Position numbers and translations under genes: made by a program. From positions 2,790,001 through 2,854,000 of the forward strand of contig NC_057316.1 in NCBI RefSeq assembly GCF_000687475.1: a stretch of 64,000 bases of DNA. The letters run 5' to 3'. Under the pieces are notes generated by a model. The model made no database searches, was not told the DNA's origin, and saw only the letters and a list, made by a program, of their open reading frames with translations. This DNA comes from Ustilaginoidea virens (lineage: Eukaryota; Ascomycota; Sordariomycetes; Hypocreales; Clavicipitaceae). Below, piece by piece: positions 31,480 to 42,799 of the stretch. Every line of letters begins with the position of its first letter. The first letter of the stretch is position 1.

Positions 31480-34400
31480 CCTCTCAACACTATAGCACGA
31501 TCACGATCATTAATATCACAACCGGCACTGCCTGAAAGGTTACAGCGATTTGCCCCCTTACTCGATGACAATTAGGCCACTGCGATAGAGCCAATTACCC
31601 CTAATGCCACCACTATAGCATTATACAACCGCCTGGCCTTCTTGATCTATACCTATAAGAAGGATTGTATTATTGACGACAACCTATGGGAACTGTTCCA
31701 CGAAGACTGTAGTGAATGGGATGAACAACTATTTAACCGCGTTAATCCTCCATTCCTATGCGAATTCCGCATATACCTACGGGATTATGGCGTGTATATC
31801 GGAGCATTAGGCTCTATCACAATACCTACCTTAATAAAATACCTTCAATAATAATAGAATCCTAAATAGCCTTAAGAAGAGATCAACCGTTAGCTAGGCC
31901 GTAAGATATTCCAATCACGCCTCAACCCTTATAGGGAAGCATCAGTACCTATCGGCAATTTCGACTAGGAAGTTATAGGCTCACGGAATTCATCACGAGC
32001 ACCTACCACAGTAAGGCTCTTAAGAAGATCCTTACGAGCTTCAATAATAAGGGACTTTACAATACTAAAGGTGGCACGATCACAGTCATAACAACCCATC
32101 ATCCCCCCTTCTACATCGAAGAAGCCTTACGCCCCTATTGAAGAAAAAAGGGGCCGGTCCTAATAACCCAAAAGGAAGACGCCTATTTACAATAAGCCGC
32201 TATTCGAAACAGGGGAAAGCTCCCGGCATTATCAATAATAATATGCAACGGCCGACGAAGATTATAGCCCGACCGATTAAATATTACACCCTAGGGGTTA
32301 TACCCCTAGCTAGGCTAGCCGAGGCGGCTATCTCAATGCCCCTCAAGGTTATAGCATGCCCAATAGAGGTCGGGTCATAGGCCCCAATAATATGCTTCCG
32401 TCCACAGAGGACCCCGATGATACCCTCCAAGCTAACGCCGCCACCGCCCGTAATACCAAATATCGGGCCCAAACGCCTCATCCGACAATGCCAAAAATAG
32501 GCATGGCACCCGGCCCTTCCCGTCAATATCGCCCTACCCAGGCCGATAAACGGACCGTCTTAACGGGAGGACCGGTAAACCCAGACCAACCCGGGTTATG
32601 GGATAACCCAGCCAGAGATCCCGCCAGCCTACCGCAAGGCTACCGACAAGCCGTTCCAGAATACCCTCCGGAATAACAACACTACTAAGAAGATCATACC
32701 CGAAGAGCCTACGCAAAGGCTAGGTTTGATAATATATCGAAGAAGATATCTAACCTCTTACGCAGCTATCGCATAGAGGATAGATATAGCAGCAAAATGG
32801 ATGACTTTATTATACCAAAAGTCATCTCTTTCAAGAGCAAGTGCCGCCTATTAGGATTACCCAACAATACATTCGCCAGAGCCTTCCAAATCATGCTCAT
32901 CGGCGATACTAAGACCTATTACTTTAATAATATTAAACGTATTCGCGATACCCTCACTTTTAACGATATAGTCCGCAAAGTCAAAAGCCATTTCGAAAAT
33001 AAGAGCACGGAACAATTCTATTTACACTATTGGAACAGAACAACGCTCTAATCAACTATTGCGAAACATCCCGACAAATCAAAGTTAGAATATCTTAATA
33101 TCCTATTAGAAGAACTTCAACGCCTATATCGTAGTCTTTTTCCCCCCTTTACAGCTGATATAGAGCTTCACCAATAAGTCCTTAACGTTATAAGGGATAC
33201 CCCTAAGTATAGCCAGGCGCTATATCGATATGCCCCTATATTCGAAGGCCTCGCCGCTAACCTACAGCAATCCCTTTCCATCTATAAGACTACCCATATA
33301 ACTCAACAGCATTATTTCCTTCAACAACAGCCTCAGCAACATTAAGATATTAAAGATATTGATATCGCTAATAATATAGCGTTATTCACAGATCGTAGAT
33401 ACAGTCAATCCCACAACCAGTATCAACGCCCCCAACGATACAGACCCCCTCAACACCGCTTTAAACAATAGAATCGCATCCTTCCTACTAGGCCCCGTCA
33501 AAGAAGATGCTTCATTTGCAATAAAATAAGGTATTAGTCATCCAACCACTCTGCCAAAGAGCAACAAGAATTAAAGGACCGATAGATAAAGAACCGATCC
33601 CACCGCACTACCCCTAATAACAAGAAATTCCGTATTTTCTTATAGGAATACGAAGAGCCCGGCCCCCAAGGCCTCAAAAAAGAAGTAGAGGCTGACCTTA
33701 ATAATATTATCGGTAATATCAAGGTAATAATAGCAGGGGATGCATAATAGGATATAAAGAAGGCTGCTACACTGCAAATTACAGCCACTCAGTATTTCCT
33801 AGCCCCTAGCGAAGACCCATCACTAACGTCATCTATTGAGATATTGCAAGCCCTGCAGGATGAATCATGCCGATATACCTTCCTACAGATTAACCCCTTC
33901 CGAATGCCCTTACCACTACCGAACTATAATTCTGCCTTTCTAGAAAAGGAACGCTATAGCGACTATACCTTCCGCGGAATCTTACCGGATACCGGCGCTT
34001 CCGGCCTATTAACGGCAGGCCTAGGTCAAGCAAAGGCCCTAATGAGATTGATAAAGACCCTAACCATCGAGACATCTAATAAGCAGCATATGGTGAACTT
34101 TAGCGCAGGCTCCGCTACATCATCCGGCATACTAAATGTTCTGACGATATTCGGCAATATCCCCTTCCATATTCTTAATAGTAATACCCCCTTCTTATAT
34201 TCTATTATAGATATAGATAGGATAGGCGTAAAGCTTAATAATCTTAATAACCTACTCATCTAAGGGGATATTAAGGTCCCGATTATTAGGAAATAGGGAC
34301 ATCTATAGTAGACTCTTAATGCCATAGATACCGCAGCCTTCCACCTATCGTCACAATAAATCCATCAGTTACATTATCGCTTCGGGCATCCTTCCATTAA

Positions 34401-37284
34401 TAGGCTTACAAAAGTACTGCAAAAAGCCGGCTATAACGATATTAACCGCAGCATCATCAAAAGCATCACCCATATATGCCACTAATACTAAATAAACGCA
34501 AAGGCACCCAACCGATTCAAATTCACTCTAAAGGATAACCGCTAATTTAACTATAAGATAATTATAGATATTCTTTATATTAATAATCAGCCGGTATTAC
34601 ACATTATAAATGCCGCAATAAGCTTCCAGGCAGCCAGATTTCTTAATCTATAAAGATAGAAAGCCCGAGATATTTAGAATGCCCTTAAGGAATACTAGAT
34701 TAATACCTACCTTAGCCCACCGGATTAGATAGTCCACGATACCGGTCCAAATTTCGCTTCCGCTAAATTCCATCACAATGCCCGGCTCCTATCTATTAAT
34801 ATAGATGAAATTCCTATAGAAGCCCACCACAGCATTAGTAAAGTCGAGAGATACCACGCCCTATTACGCAGAGCCTATACCATTATTAATGAAGAAGTAG
34901 GCGACCTATTAATAAAAGAATAGAAACTACAGCTAGCTATTAAAGCCGTCAACGATTCTGCTAGGCCTAATAGCCTAGTACCCACATTACTAGTCTTTAG
35001 AGCGTATCTCCGACTTACGGATGATTTACCTCCTAGCTTACCAATATCATAACGCGCCTTAACGTTACGAAAGGCCACTAATAAAGCTAGGAAATGCCTC
35101 GCTAAGCGATAAGTTCACAATGCCCTCACCTAATAGAACGGCCCGGATATATAGCCTATCTACCGACTACCCCTATAGTCCGACGTACAGGTATAGAGAG
35201 AAAAAGGTAGATAGCATAAGCTATACCGGCTAATCAGCCTTAAAGGTGAGACCTATATTATGCAGATGCCACATAGCCCTATCAAGTTCCGGTCAATAGT
35301 CGTCAAGCCATATAACTACGACCCCGACCGTGATACCAATCTTAGTACAGACGATCCCGAAGATATCGTCTATACCGAAGGCCCAGCCCGCCCCAGCAAG
35401 ATAGAAGTCAGGATACCGGCTGCACCCGCACCTCTAGCCGAGATATCATCAATAATACCTACAGCCGCGATATATCCGTTACCAGCCACTGGCTCTAATT
35501 AAGCCAGGCCACTATTACTATCACCAGTAAGGGTAGTATCCGACGTTATAATCAATAAGGACTAAGAAGAAGCTCTCATCAACGCTATAGCTTCTAATAC
35601 CGTTATTAATATCTCTTTCCTAACCGCGAAAGAATAAGCCGACCTACAGCTTACTAGCCAATTACGCCGGGAAGGGAAGATCATAACCCCTAGAGCCCCT
35701 TTCGAACAGTCTAACCGTACAGAGATAGAAGCATTACAGGCCCGCGATATATTCCGATTTATTACCTTTAATATCGGTAAATATAGAGCCTAACGCCTCT
35801 TTAACTCATATATAGTACGAGAGATTAAGGGTAAAGGTATAGATATACTATACGAGAAATCTAGGCTTATAATACAAGGTTATAGTGATAACAAGAAGCA
35901 ATTAATATTGACTTAGTCCCCCACAATCCAATAGGCTAGTTAACGGTTACTTATATTATTAGCACCATCACTATAACGCTCTCACGGCTTATTTCTCTGG
36001 ATACGTGATATCATATAGGCTTATATACAGTTATTAATTACCCTCAATCGGTCGATTATCGCCAAACTACCCAAGCAAATAGCCCACTAATACCCTGATA
36101 ACACTATTATAGAAGTGGTGAAGCTACTATACGGAATAGCTGAGGCAGGCACTTACTGGTGGGCGATATACTTCCGGCACTATCGCGAGAAGTTAGGCAT
36201 AACCATATCGACCTATGACCCCTGTTTGCTGATATCTACTGGCGATACTGACCGTACTAGCGATACTAACGATACTAGCATATGCTTCGGTATCGTGGGT
36301 ATATAGACTGATGATACCCTCGGCCTAAGTGATGATGCCTTCTTCTAACGGGAGGAATTGGAGCTTACCAAGGCAGGCTTTAACGTAAAGCCTAAGACGA
36401 GGCTATCGCTAATTGTGCCCCTAATATTCAACGGATGCATCCTAACGGCTAATAATAACGGTATGACCTTATGCTAGAAAGGGCAAAATAAGAAGATTAC
36501 GACCATCGATAAGAATGCGCCCATAGCCTAGCGTAATTATATCGAACAACACGCTTGTAGCGCTTATATAGCTACGGTCTGCCAGCCCGAGGCCTCTTTT
36601 GACCTATCTGTCGCAGCATAATACCAGCAACCTGACCCTAAGGATATCGCGAGGTTGAATAAGCGCCTTCAATGGCAGCATAATAACCAGGATCGTGGCT
36701 TGCGGTACATCAATCTGGCCCTTACTACAGCCAAGCTCTTTATATTTATTAACGGATCCTTTGCCAACAATAAAGATTTAAGCTCCCAGATTGGATATAT
36801 TATTGTGCTAGGGAATAAAGAGGATAACCCTACGGATAACGCCTTCCTACTGACCGGTAATATCGTCACTTACAGCTCTACAAAAAGTAAGCGTATAACA
36901 CGCAGCGCACTCGCTTCGGAGCTGTATAGTATAGTACAAGGGGTCGATATCGCATATGCGATAGGCACGACCCTCAATATAATTACTAGCAGGCTAGGAT
37001 TGCCGAAGATCCCTACGGTTGTATATATAGATTCGTTTTCATTATACGAATGCCTTATCAAGCTAGGTACTACTAAGGAAAAGAGGCTTATAATAGATAT
37101 TATAGCCCTACGACAGTTATACGAGCGCCGGGAGATATATAAGATCCGTTAGATCAATAGGAATAATAATCTCGCTAACGCAATAACTAAGGGAACGCCT
37201 AATAAAGCCCTTAAGACCTTTATCGACCGAAATCAGGCTGTTATACGTATAGAAGGGTGGGTGAAGAGGCCAGTCAATATCTGA
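31480..37284 (+). pseudogene. Copia-C gag-pol polyprotein (multiple stops)
   Basis: This is a decayed reading frame. Gag, after a Cys/Pro-rich start, includes the segment DDFIIPKVISFKSKCRLLG (32797..33051). Aspartic protease has the motif DTGASG at about 33990. Further segments are a GAG-pre-integrase-like HYRFGHPSINRLT near 34370, the integrase (VDILYINNQPVL near 34565, VHDTGPNF near 34733, and a later E region), RT (VVKLLYGIAEAGTYWW near 36115, and a TDD motif at about 36308 following a TAG), and RNase H (FINGSFANN and ITRSALASELYS, 36655..37152) ending at TGA 37284. Many stops are TAA/TAG of the kind produced by CpA to TpA. The exact Gag start is unclear. A G+C-rich, gene-free tail of about 290 bp separates it from the 3' LTR. 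Confidence 0.8.
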
Positions 37285-37578
37285 CTGCATTTGGCTATAA
37301 TTGGTGATATTATAGGTGGCAAGTGTGTGGATTTTCCTATGTTTAATATTATGTTATTTTACTGCGTTTACTGCTGCCCCTTTTTGCCCCTTTGTTTTGG
37401 CTGCGATATTCAATATACCGGCTGCTGTACGGTATAAGGCTGTACAAGCCGGCCGCGCGGCGCGACGGTATTATCGGCGGCACAACCTGCCGAGACCGCG
37501 CCGCACTTTTCTTTCTATATGTGCGCCTTACATCCTAGCGATTCCGATATTTGCTTCTATAAAAAGAGAAGCTGCCAG

Positions 37579-37925
37579 TATCGGAATCGCTGTCGCAAGG
37601 TGCCCAATTGGGCATATTGCGACGGATGTGCCGCGTACACCCGTTGCGCATAATGTGGCCACTTTGGCCACTTTTGCCCCTTTGCCCCTGTGCCCCTGAG
37701 CCCGATAGGGCACGCAGGCAGCCCGGCCCGACCGCGCCGATGCACATGACTACGGCACGCACAAAAAGGCCACATCGTGTAATTACTCTTTTGCTTCCTT
37801 TCTTTCCTCTTAGTTAGTCAGTCATAATCAAAGAAGTAATCATACCTTTGACCGGTAACCTCACGGTACTTAATACCACGCGCGCGACCCTACGTATAAC
37901 TGGGTACCCCGAGTTTATATCAACA
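37579..37925 (+). repeat. Copia-C 3' LTR
   Basis: This 347-bp copy of 30705..31051 starts TATCGG instead of TGTCGG (a G-to-A change at the terminus) and is followed by the CCCCT duplication. Confidence 0.92.
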
Positions 37926-37930
37926 CCCCT

Positions 37931-38920
37931 AGTAATAGTCTCCTATACATCTAGGAGTTCTTAAACTAGGATTTAGTTCCTAGGGGTCCTCTCTAGGGGT
38001 ATATATATCTTGCCTATAAGGGCGTAAAGATAATAGGCCGCTCTAGTCCCTACTTATATTAGCCTCGCTAAAAAGTAGGTATAATCCGGCCTATACCTTA
38101 TTGACTGCGGTATTAATACTTAGGGTCCTCTAAATGCATTAGATATAGCCTATATAGCTATATACATAGTTCTCTAGGCTACCATACGAAGGTTAGCAGC
38201 GGTTCTACAGCATATAAGACCTATACTTACCCCCTTATCTAATATTACTGACTATTTAGGCATTATTGCTTCTGCTACTGCTGTTCTTATTCTTATTATT
38301 ATTATTGTAGCTATTACTATTGCTATTATTACTGCCGCTGCCGTTCTGCTAATAGGGTCAGTATCGGCTTTATACCGCAATAGAGAGGTTATTATATACC
38401 TTAGAATTAGTGCTATAAAGGAAAAAAAGAAAAAAAAGAAAAAGCACTAAATTAGGGGGTATTATAGACCTATATACTAATGCAGTGCCTAAGGCTAGCT
38501 ACTCCTATCTTTAAATCCGGCTTACCTTTACCTACACACTATAGACTAATACGCTTAAGATGCATCTAGGCCCCTATAGGCGCGCGCCCGATAAGAATAC
38601 TATTAACCCTACCCCTTTAACCTCACCTTCCCCTTACTTTATACCTAATAGTACTCCGACCTAGGCCTAATACTCCCGGAATTTATATTTATACTCTTCC
38701 TAAGCAATACCGCCAGATATAGTCCTAAGCGGTTGCACACCCTACTCTTTCACGCACCGGATACCCGCCGCCCCCGCTGCAGGGCGATATAAAGCAGAAG
38801 TCAAGACTGCAGGAAGGGTTTTCCTCCCGGCTACCGGGTTTTTCCTTTCCGAATCATCTCTATAGAAGTACTAGATAGGTTATTTAACTCTAAAATAGCC
38901 TCTAGCGTAATTTAATAATA
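37931..38920 (+). other. 3' part of the LINE (presumed 3' UTR)
   Basis: This stretch lies between the copia-C insertion and the right copy of the LINE's 14-bp target duplication (38921..38934). No open frame with recognisable similarity was found. It contains a TTATTATTATT-type low-complexity run near 38290, an AAAAAAAGAAAAAAAAG run near 38425, and a more G+C-rich segment with CCCGCC near 38760. It ends in a short TAATAATAAT run rather than a poly(A). Assignment to the LINE rests on the flanking duplication. Confidence 0.6.
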
Positions 38921-38934
38921 ATATGCCTCTTAAC

Positions 38935-39137
38935 TTCTTACCTTCCCTGCGTTTTCTGGTTATCTTATATTTGCCTTGCCTTTATACTTGCCTTGCTTTA
39001 TAGCACTTGTATAGTCTTAGGACTTGGTGAAAAATCTAGTATTTATACTAAGATTAGTTCACAGGTCGCAGACAGTCTTATGTCATCTAGCTAGCTAGTA
39101 AGGCTCTGCTTTTATAGTGACCTTAAGAATTGCAATA
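38935..39137 (+). repeat. Solo copia-A LTR, right part
   Basis: The last 203 bp of the LTR that begins at 24810 continue exactly after the repeated 14-mer ATATGCCTCTTAAC (38921..38934) and end TTGCAATA. The TAAGT duplication follows. Confidence 0.92.
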
Positions 39138-39142
39138 TAAGT

Positions 39143-39620
39143 GCTTAAAATAAGTATGCTAGATAGTATAAAGCGTTTTTATCGAAGTTTTAAGCTAATA
39201 GCTATCTCCTTAAGCTAAATAGGCTTTATTAATAATTAAGGCTTTATTTTAAGCCCTTATAATAAATTTATCTATAGGCATATCGTTTCTACTATTTTAA
39301 TAGAGGATGTAAGGCCTTTTATCTACTTAAGAAACTTAAAAGATAATTTCTTATTAACTATTCTCCTATAAGTAAATCTTATCGACTTTATTATTTTAGA
39401 ATAATCCTTTATTCCTTATCTTTTTTATAATAAGAAGATTCGCTATAATTATTAAGTTATATAGAATATCAATAAAGATAATAGCCCTTTTATCTTATAA
39501 TATAATTCAAATAGAATTAATACTAAAGACTTTTAAAATACTATTATAAGTATTACAAACGATATACTTATCAATATTATAGTCGATATTAGTAAACCAC
39601 TTTATATTATTAAAAATATA
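39143..39620 (-). pseudogene. Copia-B relic, protease to GAG-pre-integrase
   Basis: On the minus strand, from 39620 downward, the frame reads NNIKWFTNIDYNIDKY, ILKVFSINSI, IIFIDILYNLIIIANLL (the typical loop after copia protease), and near the low-coordinate end LYTI.HTYFKHL, which matches the LWHxRFGHL start of GAG-pre-integrase. It continues the protease start at 40364..41500 and leads into the integrase at 24809. Stops are frequent. Confidence 0.75.
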
Positions 39621-40358
39621 TATTGCAATTCTCAAGGTCACTATAAAAGCAGAGCCTTACTAGCTAGCTAGATGGCACGAGACTGTCTGCGACCTGTGAA
39701 CTAATCTTAGTATAATACTAGATTTTTCACAAGTCCTAAGACTATACAAGTGCTATAAAGCAGGGCAAGTGTAAAGGCAAGGCAAATATAAGATAACCAG
39801 AAAACGCAGGGAAGGTAAGAAGTTAAGAGGCATATAGTGCATTAACAGACTCGATTGTGCTGCCCTTCTACTATCTAGAAAGAAGGGGAAAAGCTATCCT
39901 ATATATACACGAAGGAGGGGTGGGCCCAGGCATCCAAGGTAGCCAGTAAGAAAGCTCCCTGTAATGCTCGCTATGCCACGTATATAATACGTCAGCAGCC
40001 CCACTATATCCAGCCTTTCCAACCACCCTAACCACCGCACTAGTAATTAGCTACCACGCTAGTGACTAATCACCACGCTAGTGACTACCCACCACACTAG
40101 TGGACTAGCCACCACACTAGTAGGCCGCCACCACACTAGTAGGCCCACCACGCTAATTTAGCAATGCCACACCTTTTTTAATAAGGCCTACCTTACTTGA
40201 TATACAGTAAATAATTCACTGAAAATCCTAAGGTAAAAGGCAAAGGCCTAAGGTTGGTAAGACTACCGTAAGTCCAAGAGGCGGTATAAGGACTAGAAGG
40301 TCAGTAAGCCAGTAGGGCATTAGGCCAGCAGCCTAGTAGGCTACTATAGGATTTTAAT
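39621..40358 (-). repeat. Solo copia-A LTR, minus strand
   Basis: This 738-bp LTR is reverse oriented (TATTGCAA ... GGATTTTAATA, the last being a C-to-T variant of the usual terminus). The 5-bp duplication ATATA is at 39616..39620 and 40359..40363. It interrupts the protease of the copia-B relic. Confidence 0.92.
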
Positions 40359-40363
40359 AATAT

Positions 40364-41500
40364 ATATTAAAGTGCTACTATTGAGCATAATATAGGACTT
40401 TAAAAGGCCTAAATTATCTAAATAAGTTTCTATAGAAAGGATAGATATTATAAATACCTTATCTTCCTTTTCTTTTTCTATTAATTTATCTTCTTCTTTA
40501 TTATTATCGTTATTATCTTTGCCTTTACTTTTGCCTTTATATTTATCTTAAAAGGCTTTAAATATATTTTATACCTCTTTAGATTCTTTTTTCATCTTTT
40601 TATATATAACTTCTTAGCTTTTCTTACTAATACTGCCTTTTAAATAGTATAGAGCTATCGATAAAGTTAATATCTAATAATTCTTATAATAAGGCCCCTT
40701 TACTATATAGGGCTTACTATAGTATTTATAGGTCTCTTTCTCTACTAAAGATAAAGCCGAAATATCACTAGAAGTAGCTTATAATAAAGGTTTAATATTA
40801 TCGGTTATAAATACTATATAACTATTACTAACCTTCCCCTTCTCTTTTAGCTCTTATTTCTACTAAATATATTTAACAATTGTTAGAAAATCGAGATATT
40901 TATTCTATTTCTATGCTTTTACTATTCAATTAAGGATTTTATCTTTAAAGGCAAGATACTTTTAATAAAAAGCTTCTACTAGCTATTTAATAAGTATATT
41001 CCTATTAATAAGGATTGAGTCTATTTGCACTGATTATTTATATAATATAGAGATTTCGTTAAACTATTTCTCTATATTATATCTTCTGAGGTTATATTAT
41101 ATAGCCTACTTAAATTTTTCTTTAAGGTATTTCTAGATAATAAGCTGAACCGGTCGCATATATTCTATTAGAAATTAAATTTTTTTTTAAATATTCCGAT
41201 CGCCTACTACTAATATCTTATAGCTAAGGCTTAGTATTAATTCAAACCATGCTGTATACACTTGAAGATTCCGACTAAATATTATATAACGGTCGTTCTA
41301 AAAGTTATACTAAATATTAGCTTATTTCATCTATTCTATAGTAGTAATACCACTAGGGCGTTATATCGGCTTAAAGTAATAGTTTTTTTTAATATTTTCG
41401 ACTTACTGTAGCTAGATTATTTTTATTCTTACTAGGGGTGCTGCCGATAATACCCTAGCTGCCGTTATAGCTTTAGTATTTGCAAAAGAGGTACAATCTA
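40364..41500 (-). pseudogene. Copia-B relic, gag and start of protease
   Basis: Read on the minus strand, this stretch gives a Gag-like succession typical of copia (LKEKFK.AI.YNLRRY, a helical region, YLKGSISKKS, then a Lys/Asp/Glu-rich basic stretch KYKGKSKGKDNND) followed by SYIMLNSSTLIYI, the likely remnant of the protease (D/N)SG motif. The reading resumes on the other side of the solo LTR at 39615 with NNIKWF, as expected for HICNxxxWF after the active site. The start of Gag was not located. Very A+T-rich with many stops. Confidence 0.7.
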
Positions 41501-42799
41501 TAGCTTTTATTGATAAATCGACTGTTATTATTAATATAGGTATTAATGCTAATACCTATGTAGAATAGATAGGTTTATCTAGTTCCTATACTAGCAGAAG
41601 GGGTATATTTAATATCGTTAAGCCCTTAGGATTAATGAATATCTAAATATCATTCTCTAAAGCACGCTTTTGAATATAATTATACTAGATATCCTAATTA
41701 TATCGGGATATCAGCTTAACTACTAGTTTAAAGCTATTATCAGTAATAGTACCTATTTTTGCTAATAACGATATTCAGGGCACGAATTAATCTAACGAAA
41801 ATAGCGGTTAAACTATCTATTAGTTAATTTTAAAGGAAATATCGCGACTTTTCCAAATAGCCTCCTTTTTAATTAATAAGGCCACACAAGTATATTAGCA
41901 ACGAGGCTTTTAATAGATTTAATGGGGAACCCGGAGCTTGCTTAAATAAGATCCAGAAAACAGTGGCTTTTATAGCAAAATAAAGATAATAGTTAATCTT
42001 AAGGCTAGGCCACAAGGTAAGGGATTAGAATAAGGTTTTCATTATGATATTTACGCAATTGCTACTATGTCAGAATGCATAGGGAAAATGCGATAATGCT
42101 TAATTGAAGGAACCAAGTCTCCTCAAAGCGACTTATGTTCCCAGCTATTTATAGTGGGAAAAGGGGTATCCCTAAGGGCCTACTGATCTAGGGGGAACTC
42201 GGTACATCCGACCTCAGATATGACCGATATCCACATTACAGACAAGCCAATTTCCCTCTAATAACGGGCCTCAGCAAAGGCCGCGAAAGCGTCTACGTAC
42301 GGACTACACGTTGGCGTCTGACGCACAAAGGACTTCGTCACTAATCCATGACCAACTGCCTGACTGCCTGACTGCTTACTGACTGGTTCCAGCGCGCTGT
42401 GGATGAGCAAGCGAGAAAGATTTCCATTTCCGTCGGACCGGTTTTTTTTATTAATTACTCATTTTTTTTTTTATTTATTTTCCCCGCCCTGTGGTTCGAC
42501 TTGGGCGGACCGAATTCTGCACGGCCATGCATGTCCCGAGTACCGAGAATGAACTCTGTTACGCGGCGCCTTTGATTCCACCGGACTAGAACCAACCAGC
42601 AAGTCCTTCTTGATGATGATGAAGAGGTTAAAAGCGCTGGCTCGTTCCGTCCTTTCTACCGCTTCTGCTCGACCAGCAGTAAACCCCCCCCCCTCCCCTT
42701 TCTTGTCAGTATCCGACGCCTTGTCCGTCTCTTGTTTTTTTTTTCACGTTTCTTTTCGTCAGCCCAACACTTGGCCCGCAGCCCTCGTCAAGATAGAAG
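41501..42799. other. Edge of the A+T-rich block and upstream region of the first gene
   Basis: Up to about 41,900 the sequence is A+T-rich without recognisable features and is probably the leader or flank of the copia-B relic. Composition then changes within about 150 bp to that of ordinary fungal DNA. From about 42,050 to 42,799 no gene was recognised. T-rich runs near 42445..42475 may belong to the promoter of the gene at 42800. Confidence 0.5.

Larger units (their letters stand above)
30705..37925 (+). mobile_element. Copia-C element, full-length Ty1/copia nested in the LINE
   Basis: This 7221-bp element has 347-bp LTRs (TGTCGG...ATCAACA) and a perfect 5-bp duplication CCCCT at 30700..30704 and 37926..37930. 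It is unrelated to copia-A in LTR and protein sequence. Gag-protease-integrase-RT-RNase H order places it in Ty1/copia. LTR differences are mostly transitions (for example TGTCGG versus TATCGG at the start, and G-to-A at 37746). Confidence 0.93.
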
